Positions 1 to 10,345 of a stretch of 64,000 nucleotides of DNA are shown piece after piece. The stretch is from Talinum fruticosum (lineage: Eukaryota; Streptophyta; Magnoliopsida; Caryophyllales; Talinaceae), in NCBI GenBank assembly GCA_021018815.1, contig JAITYX010000012.1:9349001-9413000 (forward strand), given 5' to 3'. Positions within the stretch are counted from its first letter, which is position 1; each line of letters starts with the position of its first letter. Made by a program: the position numbers and the translations under genes. The notes under the pieces were generated by a model. The model did not search any database. It was not told the DNA's origin and was given only the letters and a program-made list of their open reading frames with translations.

Positions 1-196
1 AAAACTGGGCATAAATAAGGCTAACGCCCACCACGAGCAATGGACAAGGGCAGCCGACTAATAAGTGAAGTAAAAATTTTCTGGGCACAATTTCTAGGTG
101 AATTTTGTGCTTAAAGTCAACATACCGAGGTCACACTCGTTAAGGGTTGATCTTAAGAAGCCTATACCATGAATTGTGGACTATCGAAGGTAGATC

Positions 197-1272
197 CTAG
201 CCCATGACATAGAGGCCGAAAACACGGGACGATTCGTTGAACCGGGAGAAAGGTGCAAGAAGTATTCGTACAACCATAGCTACATTTTGCATATGAAGTA
301 AGGTTTTTATCCACGTAAGACGAAAAAACTTAGGAAACGAGTGAATAATTTGAGCATACCTCAATGATCTTCCATAAACCACACAATGGAAGATAATTTG
401 TCGATTTTGTTTGAAGTTTTGTGTGCCATACACAGCCACGAAGGCCCCTAATGAGGCAAGTGTACGCAGGAGCACCCCAATTGAGCTCCTTTATTTTATT
501 AAGGTCCTCTAAGTTCACCAAATAGTGAACATGAATCTTGGAGGCTTGATCGGAAAAGAGTACCATACTCAATAAAAAGCCAGCACAATCCTAACTTATT
601 GTTGAGGAGAGTGGCGAGCCCAAAACCGAGCATCCTCAAAAGCGCCCAAAAGAATATACTTAAAGAAATTTTCTTGAGGAAAGCTATTAGCTACGAGGGC
701 AAAACGATGACAAAGATAACCACGGTCTTTATACAAATTCTGGTCATAGGTTAGAGGCTCCCCGACAAGCCCAAACTGGACAAAATAGCAAAATCGAAAG
801 GAGTTATGGTCATTTCCCGAAGGGAAGGTGAAAGGTGTTGGTGGTATCCCAAAAGCACTCACTAATGACCCTAATAAGATCTCGCTCTCTCTTATCACAA
901 AGGTGATTCAAAGCAAGGAAAAGAGAGCCAAATCTAGCATTTTGCATGACGTCTTCAAGAGGAAAATTCATCTCTCTACACGTCTCCATAAATTTGAAAA
1001 TAGCTGCACTACTCCGAATTGTGCCCTTCGCAAGACAAAAATCCAACAACATTTTAGTTGAAGAACTACACTCAATGAACAAAGGAAGAAACTTAACCCA
1101 ACTAGGTTATCGAAGGAGTGATTACAAGGGAAGAAATGTGACTCTCAGCCTCCACCAAGAGATCATTTGGGTTCCACTCTTTCTGTGGACACCATTCCTG
1201 CTCGAGGCGGTTATCTTGGACAAGCTTTTCAGTTCTTGACCTCCCTGTAGGATGAGCTTTTCTCCTAGACAT
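197..1272 (-). pseudogene. Antisense plant-mobile-domain (PMD) gene of left Tat-like element, broken
   Basis: Reading on the minus strand from an ATG at 1272 (MSRRKAHPTGRSRTEKL), the translation matches the pattern of plant mobile domain (aminotransferase-like) proteins: DTTNTFHLPFGK near 815-850, then GLVGEPLTYDQ, then YLVNLEDLNKIKELNWGAPA near 470-520 followed by LPLCGLW. These correspond to the THTFHLP..GE, G.PVDGEPV and DLD.I..YSWG.AAL blocks of the family. At least three frame changes split it, near 1100, 820 and 575. It lies antisense to the host gypsy element, upstream of the element's 3' LTR, where Tat-lineage elements are known to carry extra antisense ORFs. A second copy begins at 8636. 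The 3' end may continue left of 197. The function of PMD in these elements is not established; host PMD proteins act in nuclear silencing and gene regulation. Confidence 0.7.
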
Positions 1273-1390
1273 TGTGAAGAGAAGATCTTTGGAAACTAAT
1301 AAGTTTTCAAAGAGAACAAAGTAAGAAAGCGAAGAGTAAGCTAAGAATGCAAGAGAAGGAGCAAGTGTGTGGAATGAACATAGCAAACAC

Positions 1391-1400
1391 CCCTTTTATA
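1391..1400 (-). promoter_or_regulatory. TATA box of left antisense PMD gene
   Basis: Minus strand reads GGGTCTATAAAAGGGG, about 120 bp upstream of the ATG at 1272. The same 16-base string occurs at the matching place before the other PMD copy (8495-8510). The downstream leader (GTTCATT..., then pyrimidine-rich TTCTTGC/ACTC blocks) is also recognisably shared. Conservation between two diverged copies, plus plausible TATA-to-ATG spacing, supports a promoter; no transcript evidence is available. Confidence 0.6.
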
Positions 1401-2053
1401 GACCCATTCGGTCAAGCCAGCCAAGCATACAAGACAAGAGTCAAAAAGGAGTGGGAGACCAAGGGAATTCGGTAGAGCACGCCGGGGCTAGGCTCGCTAA
1501 AGGTTGGCCGCGCCGCCAAGAAGCATTGTGGGGTCCCATTGGCGACAGCTTTGCAACCCTAGCTGGTGGCCTAGCTCATGGAGTCCCATTAGCCATGGCA
1601 TGTGACTTCTTGGCATCTTATGCATGCAAGTGGGAGCTCTTGGATCCACCAATTAGTCGTTTCGGATCAGATTTTTCAGTATGTTTTCGACTGAGTTATT
1701 TAGGTAAAACACTCGAACTTTCATCAATTTCATTATCAACTAACAAGTATGTTAGTATAGCAGAATATTTCGCCAAACTTCGGATCAAAAACAATCGAAG
1801 TTTCAAGCATCAAAATGTACCAAGCTTTAGGCCATGATCAAGCCAAGCTTAGGACCCTCTTACTTGGACTTCGTAATGTATGCATCACGATCAAGTCGAA
1901 GCCTCTTTTTCGAGTTTAGATTCAACAAAAACCAATTTTAGATATTACGCAACAATCAGTAAAAAGAATCGTTGCACATAATCGAGGTAAGTACCTTTTA
2001 GTGTCTACTTTGAGCTTTCGTCTTTTTTGACTCGGTCAAAGTGAGGGCTAGTC
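1401..2053 (+). other. Tat 3' untranslated region with polypurine tract
   Basis: No coding signal on either strand that survives comparison; the long + strand frame at 1367-1837 is antisense to the PMD leader. It corresponds in inverted orientation to 7852-8500. The last bases before the LTR (about 2037-2050, CAAAGTGAGGGCTA) form a polypurine tract; the other copy has AAGTGGGGGCTAA there. Confidence 0.55.
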
Positions 2054-3600
2054 TGTAGACACCTAAAAAGTGTTATCTCTTATGTCATTTAATTCCGTAT
2101 TTTATTTTGTTGGCCCGATGATGAAATCCCGAGTCCTATTTGAGGATTTAGATCATAGACTATGTTCGATTGGTACGACGGAAGCCAATAAACCACAAAG
2201 AACCCCCAACACCAAATAAATAGCCTTTTTCCTTAGGTCAATCCAAAAATCCACTTTTCCTTCGGACTATCCTAGACTAGGCCAAGTCTCTAGAGACAAT
2301 GGTCTAGTGCCGCGTACCAGGAAATTCTAAGATCAAAATTCTACATTTTGCTTCGTCCAATCGGACAAGGAGCTGAAGACTTCCAAGAGGACATTAGACA
2401 CCGCATTTTATGATCACAAGTATCAAAGTCCTGCGTTTAAGCTCCAAGATAGTTTTCACGAGACCGAGAGCTGTCTCTCCCTAAAAACGGTGTCGTATGG
2501 CCAGCACCTACAACCCTTGGATTTTAGGTGAAATACAATAGTTTACCCGGAGACTCCTTTGGAAACACGCTAGGGCACGAGAATCTTAGGCACGCCCGGT
2601 GGGCTAACGTCGTGGACTATACTCTATCCGGTTTTCTGTTCAATCTCAAGATATTCCGTCCCAGCTTTTTCTCAGCTATTTGAACAGACTGACCGAGAGC
2701 AATCTTAGGTCATTGTGACCCTGGTCTCTCCCTATAAATAGAGAGAATTGGCTCTCATTTGGATACAGACTTATTTCCTTAGCGCTACGCTATCGAATTG
2801 AGCTAAAAATACCTTTTCCTAAATGTTACTCTACTCGAAAAGCATCCTCAAATTCTCCTGTTTTCTACTCAACGTCGTTGAATTTGTGTAATGAGCTAAA
2901 GAATATTTAGTTATTCTGATCTTTGGGCATTCATTCAACTCGATCTTTCCTACAACCTCACCTTTTTCAAGATTCATAAAAACAAGCGCTTTCCTTGGAT
3001 TCGTCGCCGTCGCATCAAGAGATCTAGTGTAGAGATCGAGATCACAGGTGAGACATGCTGAGGGCAACCATTCGACCTTCAAATGGTTATTTAATTTATG
3101 TTTTGTTATTGCTTTCCGTTTTGTGGATCAAAGAGATGTAATCGCATTTTTAATTCTTCCCACTGGATGTAATCTTTTAGTTTTTCGCTTTTCTTTTCCT
3201 TTTTGCTTCATTGCATTCTTTGCCGCTTTCTTTACTGCTTTCTTTATTGCTTTTCTTTAATTATGTTTGGTTGCTTTGATTTTTTTTTTAGCTTGTTGAG
3301 TGCTTGAGCTTACCATGTTCTTTTAGGACACTACTCAAATTAGTAATTTTTGTTTTCGGACGGGCGGAACCGAAGGGTTTTCCCTACGTTTCGTACTCCA
3401 GCCCCAATTAGATTCTCGCTTTAAGATTGATGGAGTCACTATTAGCTTTTTCTGGTCTTAGTTATCCCATACTAAGATCGGAAGAGCAAATTTTTTTTAT
3501 TTTATTTTTCTTTTTGTCGGCTTTTCTCTTCTAAACACCGACTCGTGACCTCCCTTTTTCCTTTATTTATGTTAAAAACGCATCTCGTTATTTTCTTATT
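2054..3600 (+). mobile_element. 3' LTR of left Tat-like Ty3/gypsy element
   Basis: It starts TGTAGACACCTAAAA directly after a polypurine tract, typical of Tat/Ogre-group plant gypsy LTRs. A TATA box (CCCTATAAATAGAGAG, about 2723-2738) gives a promoter position, followed by a leader. Homology with the inverted copy at 6740-7851 runs to about 3150; beyond that no second copy exists here, so the right end (about 3600) is a guess. Small frames inside (2831-3082 minus, 3048-3260 plus) are LTR sequence, not genes. The element's 5' portion lies left of the window. Confidence 0.65.
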
Positions 3601-4585
3601 GTAGGGTTGAAAAAGGAGATCTGGATCTCGTTAACCAGTGCTAGAGGTCAAGGCCGACTGTTTAAGTCCAGGCCCCGGCCGGCGCCGGTGACCACCGAGT
3701 GTAGGCTTCCGCCTGCACCGAGAGGTCGATGGTCGAGGCTTAGGTCCGGACTCAATGTCTTCACACAAGCTTGGCCCCAAAGCCTCACGGCAGTAACCCT
3801 AATTTCTAACATTTTTTCTATTCTTCAATTAAGAAATAATATCCCGAGAATTCTAAAAATAATTTATAAAATAAAATAATTAATAAAACTGCCAATCAAA
3901 TCTTATTAGCTCTTTAACTTGGTTTAATAAAATTCGAAACTCTCTATAAGAGATCAATCCCCACATTTCAAAAGTCATTTCCAAAACCCTAAAATCATTC
4001 TTTAAAACTTTTTAAAAACCTATGCCAATCATTCTTGGGGAAGCTTGGTCCTAGGCGTGTCCCGCCAGCCATGGTTCCTATAGAAGGCGAGAAGTAGAAG
4101 TAGAACAAAGGGAAAGAGCGAGAGAAGAGAGTGAGCGAGAGTGAGGTAAATAGCTTGAGCGAAGGTGAGGGCGAGAGCGTGAGGTTAAGAGTGAGAGACT
4201 TGGAAAGAAAAGGGAGAACGAGATAGAGACAGAGACGAAGAACATGAGCGAGATCAGAGTGCGAGAGACAAAGAGAGGGAGGGAGCAGAGCGAGCGAATG
4301 ACATAGACAAAGAGAGCGGTATATCTCCATTTTCACATATCGAGAGATGGCGAGAAAGGGGAAATCGGGATAGGAATGAGTTCTCCGGAAGGAATGATGC
4401 CGGGAAAGATAAGATGACATCAGCAAAAATATAGCAATGAATAAATGGTTGATGGTTGAATAACGTTGGAGATTGTTAGAGTTTTCCATTTTCCTTTTCA
4501 GCTTTTTATATTTTTCTCATAAATTTGAGTGAGTGGGGGTTTAGATCCAAACATAACCTAAAAAATTAAATTTATTTTCATTTAA
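3601..4585. other. Unassigned stretch with purine-rich tract
   Basis: A GC-rich portion lies at 3640-3790 and an AT-rich portion at 3800-4000. At about 4075-4345 there is a strand-asymmetric, purine-rich run built from GAGCGAGA/GAGAGA words. The 164-codon minus frame across it is low-complexity and I do not treat it as a gene. It could be LTR end, target DNA or an unrecognised element. Confidence 0.4.
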
Positions 4586-4905
4586 CACTACTAGAGGAAC
4601 TACTTTTTACTACGTTTATCGGGGTCAATTATGCGAGCATAATATTAGATGGGCATCTGTTACTATGGTTCAAAAGTCGTAGTAAAACTATCTATTACTA
4701 TGGTTTATTTGAAAAATCGTAGTAAAAGATGACCTATTACTACGATTCTAGTTAAACAACCATAGTAATATGTTTATCAAGTACTATGGTTCTTTCATCG
4801 AACCGTAGTAATGGGTATGTACCCTACACCCACATTTTTGGCCAAACTTTTAGGTCGAGACCTATTACTACGGTTTTAAACTATGAACCGTAATAATATG
4901 TCCGG
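4586..4905 (+). mobile_element. CACTA transposon terminus with subterminal repeats
   Basis: It begins CACTACTAGAGGAACTAC, the classic CACTA (En/Spm) terminal motif. About 300 bp follow in which the word TTACTACGGTT and its complement AACCATAGTAAT recur in both orientations (near 4665, 4690, 4735, 4765, 4785, 4800, 4865, 4885). Such subterminal arrays bind the element's own transposase in this superfamily. The matching terminus is not found in the window, so the element is truncated. The transposase remnant at 5616-6770 points toward this end (minus strand), as expected for a 3' terminus. Confidence 0.7.
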
Positions 4906-5136
4906 AATTTTTTATAATTTTTTTTCGTACACCTTATACAATTATACAAACAGAATATACACACGTACAACCATAAAAATTTAGACAAGCAAACTACCAA
5001 TAACCTCACTTGTTTTACAACAAATTTTACACATTTTGCAACCACAATAGTTCCATGTTTTACAACTTTCAGTAAAGAATATATTATGTGTGAGATATAA
5101 TACAAGGAGTACAATCTACTAAACAAGTCATTTATT

Positions 5137-5315
5137 CCAAAAAGTTCCAAAACCAAGAGATGAACTTTTTGGTAGAAATACTTGAAATCATTATACCGGA
5201 AAGTTCTTAGACCAAGAGATCAACTTTTTAGTAGAAATACTAAAATCATTTATATCAAAAAGTTCTAAGACCAAGAGATGAACTTTTTGGCATAAATACT
5301 AAAAAGGAGTAGACC
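5137..5315. repeat. Three tandem ~63 bp units, each a hairpin
   Basis: Three imperfect copies of a unit with core AAAAGTTCCAAAACCAAGAG (or TTCTTAGACCAAGAG) followed by ATGAACTTTTTGGTAGAAAT. AAAAAGTTC and GAACTTTTT within each unit are inverted copies, so every unit can fold into a stem of 9-10 bp. They lie between the CACTA terminus and the transposase remnant. Confidence 0.6.
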
Positions 5316-5615
5316 AACAAGACATTTCACCGGTACTTTCTATTTCCTTTGTCATGGTCCCTTTTTTAATACCAAATTGATTATAAAATCAATAATTTTG
5401 TTGCTTTCTCTCCTTCCATTGGACAACTTAGTCCTTTTGATCTACATCAAACAATGATCTGTTACATAAAATCATTAATGTCGAAATACTACAAAGTAAG
5501 ATGCGATTATCGAAACAAGCAAAAATATGGATATCCATCAATAACATTTTGAATATAATATTCTTATCGAGTTGATATAATTACATAGTTTATGCCCTTT
5601 TTCCCCTCCTTTGGA

Positions 5616-6770
5616 CTAATCTTCAATATATATGGCCTTGTGATGGTCAACCCATAAATACAATTCTTTAAAATTGGAATCCTCACTTTCGATAGGAATT
5701 CCTAAGGAGAAGGGTGGGGTCTCCTCAACAAACTCACACACATCTTCACCATCCTTACCAGCAACGTGCCTCTTACCCTTAAGAGCAATAGACCACTTAT
5801 AATTGGTCGGGTCCTCAACGTTGAACACTTGTCTTGCTTGGGATGCCATAACGAATTGATCCCCTTTATATCCTTCTCTTGTGAGGTTGACCATCATGAA
5901 TCTCATCTCATCAACTCGGACATCGTTGTTATTTTCAACCCATTTGCACCAAAAATGGGCTCACAAAAGTCAACATAGTCTAGCTCCTATATATCCTCAA
6001 TCACTCCGTAACATGACATTTTAGCCGCAATGGGATTTTTTCCTTGGAGCTTGAAACATGAAGTGCACGAGCCTCTAGTATGACCCCATTATTTTGCACA
6101 GTGCTCTTATTGTCCTCGCACTTTATATAGAAAGAGAATCCATTGATATCATACCCACCATAAGAAATGACATCCAACCGGGGCCCTCTAGCCAAGCTTA
6201 CTAAAGTTTGCGAGATATCTTCTTGTGATTCTTCCAATTGGCTAGTGATGATTCTATCTCCGAACCAAGTAAACAGATGTGCGATTATGTTGGGCCAGTA
6301 CCCAAATCCCATTTTTTCCTAAGTATTGTCTCCTTATGAGAGATTTGTGCTCATCAATGAATGGCTGCACTTCATCACTATTTTAAAGAATATAAACACG
6401 TGCTTGATCCCTCATATCTGGACTAATTATTTGAATTGTCAGCGCTAGTTTCCCTATCCAAGTGATCTTCACTATAAATCGATGCTTGGAAATGTCAACA
6501 ACTTCTATTTAGGGGTAGTATTCACGAGTAGAACTCAACACACTCTTTAGTTGTGTATGCCTCAACAATGCACCCTTTCGGTCGGTATCGATTTCTAACA
6601 TACCCTTTGAGAATTTTCATAAATCGTTCAAAAAGGTACATCCATTGATAAAAACTTGGGCCACAAAATCGCACTTTACTCACCAAATGGACAATTAGGT
6701 GCACCATGATATCAAAAAACAAGGTGGCAAGTACATATAAAATAAAATAGACAATACAATTCTTCTCCAC
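5616..6770 (-). pseudogene. CACTA TNP2-type transposase, C-terminal fragment
   Basis: Three minus-strand frames are consecutive parts of a plant CACTA TNP2 protein. 6770-6522 has FFDIMVHLIVHLV, then WMYLFERFMKILKGYVRNR and GCIVEAYTTKECVEF, matching the DUF4218 region. 6312-6001 has LARGPRLDVISYGGYDINGF, FYIKCEDNKSTVQNNGV and LEARALHVSS. 5906-5616 has GDQFVMASQARQVFNVEDP and KWSIALKGKRHV, matching the DUF4216 region. The catalytic N-terminal two-thirds is absent because the sequence joins a gypsy LTR at about 6740. At least two frameshifts separate the pieces. It cannot encode an active transposase. Confidence 0.8.
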
Positions 6771-7851
6771 AATACGAAAGAGATAAAAATATAAAATAAA
6801 ATAGAAAATCGTTTGAAGTCTAAATTGATGCCCTCAGTGTCGTCCCACATGCTAATCTGGATCTTAGAATTGGATCTCGCTAATGCGACGGTGGTGAATA
6901 AAAACAAAGGGGCTTTTTATGAATTTTGTGAGGGTAAGTTTGTAGAGAATAAGAAAGATCGGATGAATGAATACCAAGAGATAAGAATAATTAAATATTC
7001 ATTAGCTCTTAGTAAGGATTCAGCGCGTACTATTTAGGAAAAAGGCCATTTGAGGTCACTTTTCAGCGGAGTAACGCTTAGAGAAAGGTTGTATGTAGTT
7101 AGTTCAAGCACCGTGGCACTTAGGAAAGAAGTTGTGCTGAAATGTGATCTTAAGCTCTCTATTTATAGGGAGAAGGCTAGGTTACAAATGACCTAGGGTT
7201 TTCATGCGATCAACCGTCTAAAATTGAAAAGAATTAGCTACAAAAATCGAACCAAAATAAAAGTGATAAAATCGCATAGAAACAGATAGAACCACGGTCG
7301 GGGTCGCCAGGCACCCGGTGCTTTCATGCCCTTTTCTCGCTGCAAAGAGAGTCTTCGAGCCAAAACACGGTGTTTCAAGGTGAACTAATCCAGTGGGGCG
7401 CGAATCATACAGATGATGTTTTGGGGATCTCGCGCTCCTTGTCTTGAGCGGACCGGTTTGGAGCTAAATGCAGCACTTTGACACTTGTGATCATGAAATG
7501 AAGTGCTTAACGTCGCTTTGTGATCTTCAGCTCCGTGTTTGGTTGGACAAAAGTGAAACACAAAATTTTAAGCCTAAAATCTCCCCACACGGCACCGGAC
7601 TTCCTTTTACTCTAAAAAGTTTAACCCGGGCTTGGACTGTCCAAATGAAAAAGGATTTTTGGATCGATCCAAGGCAAGAGGCTATTTATTTGGTGCTTAG
7701 GGGTTCTTTGTGGTTTACCGGCTTTCGTTGCACCAATCAAATACCGACTGTGATCCAAATCCACAAATAGGACTTGGGATCTCATCATCGGGCCAACAAT
7801 ATAAAATACGAAATAAAAGATATAAGGGTTGACATGTTTTAGGTGTCTACC
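6740..7851 (-). mobile_element. 3' LTR of right Tat-like Ty3/gypsy element, end truncated
   Basis: On the minus strand it starts (G)GTAGACACCTAAAA just after the polypurine tract AGTGGGGGCTAA (7853-7864) and matches the left LTR (2054 on) in inverted orientation, including the CTCTATTTATAGGGAG TATA region at 7158-7173 and the leader at 6840-7040. The first T of TG is changed to G. Homology fades at about 6740, where CACTA transposase sequence begins, so the LTR end is missing. The frame at 6813-7037 is LTR, homologous to minus 2831-3082. Confidence 0.65.
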
Positions 7852-7864
7852 GTTAGCCCCCACT

Positions 7865-8500
7865 TGGATTGAGTCCGAAAGACAAAGGGTCAAAATGGAC
7901 ACTAAAGGATACTTTATCTTGATTTTGTGCATTGCTTCGAGCGTTGATTGTGAGGTTAGCGTACGGAATTAGTTCCAACCCGAACTCCAAGACAGGACCT
8001 CGACTTGATCGCGAGTGCATGCGTTCGAAGTCCAAGTAAGAGGATCCTAAGCTTGGCTTAATCGGAGCCCGAAGCTTGGTAAATTTTGATTTTAAAACTT
8101 GAATCGTCTTTGATATGAAGTTTGGCTTGATAATCTATTATACTTACATGCTTGTTAGTGGATAATCATATTAACGAAGGTTAAGTGTTTTACCCGAATA
8201 ATTTAGTAAAAAACAAACTAAAACTTTAATCCGCAAAAGCGGATTTGGTGGGTCCAAAAGCTTCCACTTGCATGCATATGGTGCCAAACATCCACTTTCC
8301 ATGCTTGATGAGACTTTTGAAGCTACCACATCAGCTAGGACTGCAAGGTTTCCATTGACGGGACACTACCTCTCCTCGTGGTCGGCGCCGGCCAGCCCTT
8401 TGCGAGCCTAGCCACGGCATGCTTCTGTCGGATTCTCTTGGTCTCTTTTTGCTTTTTTACTCTGGTCTTGTATGCTTAGCCATCTTTGGCTGAATGGGTC
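7865..8500 (-). other. Tat 3' untranslated region of right element
   Basis: Inverted counterpart of 1401-2053: shared words include CTTGATCG, TTCGAAGTCCAAGTAAGAGG and CCTAAGCTTGGCTTA. No gene is seen. The distance from LTR start to PMD ATG is 785 bp here and 782 bp in the left copy. Confidence 0.5.
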
Positions 8501-8510
8501 TATAAAAGGG
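8495..8510 (+). promoter_or_regulatory. TATA box of right antisense PMD gene
   Basis: GGGTCTATAAAAGGGG, about 130 bp before the ATG at 8636, identical to the string before the left PMD copy. The leader after it shares GTTCATT and pyrimidine-rich blocks with the left copy. Confidence 0.6.
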
Positions 8511-8635
8511 GAGTTTAGTCTGTTCATTTCGGACACTTCACTTACTCCTTTCTTGCTTTCTAGCTTTTTATCTTGTTGTATTCTTGCTTTACTCTTTGAG
8601 AAAACTAGATGGTGTTCAGCATCATCTCTTCAAAG

Positions 8636-9087
8636 ATGTCTAGAAGAAACAATCATCCTACCGGGAGGACAAGGGCTGAGAAGTTGGTCCATGACAACTT
8701 CTTGGAACGAGAATGGCATCATCATGAAGAATGGAACCCAAATGAACTCTTAGTGGAGGCTGAAAACCATGTATCTTCCATATCTCCATCGGTAAGCTTG
8801 TTGGCTTAAACTTCTTGATTTGCTCATTTACAGTGGTATTTCTACTAAATGAAATGTTATTGGATTTTTGTCTTATAAAAGGCTCAATTCGGAGTAATGG
8901 AGCCATACCCAAGTTCATGGAAACATGTAGAGAGAGGAACTACCCTCTCGAGGATGTCATGAATAATGCCGGGTTTGGTTCCCTCTTTATTGCTTTGAAT
9001 CATCTTTGTGACAAAAGAAAAAGGGATATCCACATTCTAAGTCTCGATGTAGATGTTTCTCTACCAGGGGAATCTCCCGTTATGTAA
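8636..9087 (+). pseudogene. Antisense PMD gene of right Tat-like element, truncated
   Basis: It starts MSRRNNHPTGRTRAEKL and is homologous to the left copy: WNPNELLVEAENHVSS, then in the next frame MLLDFCLIKGSIRSNGAIPK, FMETCRERNYPLEDVM, GFGSLFIALNHLCDKRKRD. A stop and frame change lie at about 8805-8830. Homology to the left copy ends near 9035, before the TNTFHLPFG block, so the core of the PMD is missing and the tail to 9087 is unrelated. A 42 bp GTAAG...ACAG segment (8791-8832) spans the break but is shorter than plant introns, and the left copy lacks the GT. Confidence 0.65.
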
Positions 9088-10200
9088 GGATCCCCGAAAT
9101 CCCCGAGTAAGAATGTGTTGGGCATCCTTCCCCAGAAATTGGCGAAGGGTAAAAGTTTCATCCTCTTTAGTTTTAGTTGCATGCTAAAAGTATCTTATTA
9201 ATACCGTTAAACAAATCTTACAATATGATCGGGAGCAATCCCGAATCATATCCATCGATTCCAATATGCCCTTAGGGGTATTCGAGACTTCTTCTTAGGG
9301 AGGACCTTCCTAACCTTTTAGGTGAGTCCTAGTTAGTGAAATGCTAACTTTATTGAACTTTTAGTAGATGTGCTAATTTCTTCATTATTTTTGCAAAGAC
9401 GTCGATCTAGGATGTCTTCATCGGGAGGCCTCCTTGGTGGTCCGGGAATTCTTACGCACCCATCCATCCAACAAACACCTTCCGGTGGTACATCCAGAGT
9501 GAGTACTTCTTAACGTTCTTCATGACGTGCATATCATAGGAGTGCTTCGAAGCGGGGCCTAGTTCTTTCGGTGTTAGGCCTAGTTTTATCGAAGAGTCTA
9601 TGGATATCCCGCCTCTCCAAGCGCTTGATCGCATGGGAACCCAATTGACTTCCACCGGGCATCTTACAGTGGGCCTTCTCATGCAACTTCTCAATCTTAG
9701 GACCATTGGGCTAGCTCTTTGCACGGTGGTAGAGATGGTCGGTTTTCCACGTCTATCTTGGAGGACTCGGGAATTATGTCTTTGACGATGCTTCGATGGT
9801 GAAGATTAGTTGATCCCTTGTAGGGTGCTTTTGTGTTGTTTAATATTTTGTAAATTTAATTGACTCTATGCAAAGACTCGATTCTAGAAACGCTTTCTTT
9901 TATTAATAGGATGCAAAAACTTCTAATAAAAAGTTACAAAGACAAATCGAAAAAATTTGCACTAGCACCCATTCCCCCAAAAGAAAATAATAAAAATAAA
10001 AATGGGAAGCCGTAAGTAAGCGGTTCGAAATAATATGTGCGTGACCGAGAATGGGCCGAGGCAGGAACAAGTAGTGGTCCAAGGAGTGCTCGGGCCAAAA
10101 GAAGAAGGTGAAGGTGAACCGGCCTATCCAAGGTCCTAGCCGGCACTTGTCACACAAGAAATATGGGTGCTGGCCGACTCCAGTGGTTGTAGTGTTGTGG
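9088..10200. other. Unassigned 1.1 kb between antisense genes
   Basis: Short + strand frames (from ATG 9413, MSSSGGLLGGPG; and 9600-9785) show no family I recognise. 9830-10000 is A/T-rich and looks like gene-end sequence. It has no match in the left Tat copy, so it was either lost there or gained here. Confidence 0.35.
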
Positions 10201-10220
10201 GACTCTTGATCCGGGGACTA

Positions 10221-10230
10221 CTATAAATTG
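10221..10230 (+). promoter_or_regulatory. Candidate TATA box of second antisense gene
   Basis: CTATAAATTG lies 124 bp before the ATG at 10346, nearly the same spacing as the TATA boxes of the two PMD copies. There is only one copy here, so no conservation test is possible. Confidence 0.35.
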
Positions 10231-10345
10231 ATCCTTGCCGATAACCAAAAATTGTGCCTTCGAATGTTATTCCGCAATTTCCTTAGAAAATAACAAATCC
10301 TAAAGAACTTCCCTAGTGCCTGCAATTTCCTTTTAATTTTAAAAC

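Noticed and set aside
1367..1837. 156-codon plus-strand frame
   Set aside because: Antisense to the PMD leader and Tat 3' UTR; the inverted copy at 7900-8500 does not keep the frame.
3995..4489. 164-codon minus-strand frame
   Set aside because: Leu/Ser-rich translation of the purine tract; low complexity, no family resemblance.
8791..8832. GTAAG...ACAG segment as an intron of the PMD gene
   Set aside because: 42 bp is below normal plant intron length, and the left copy has AT instead of GT at the donor.
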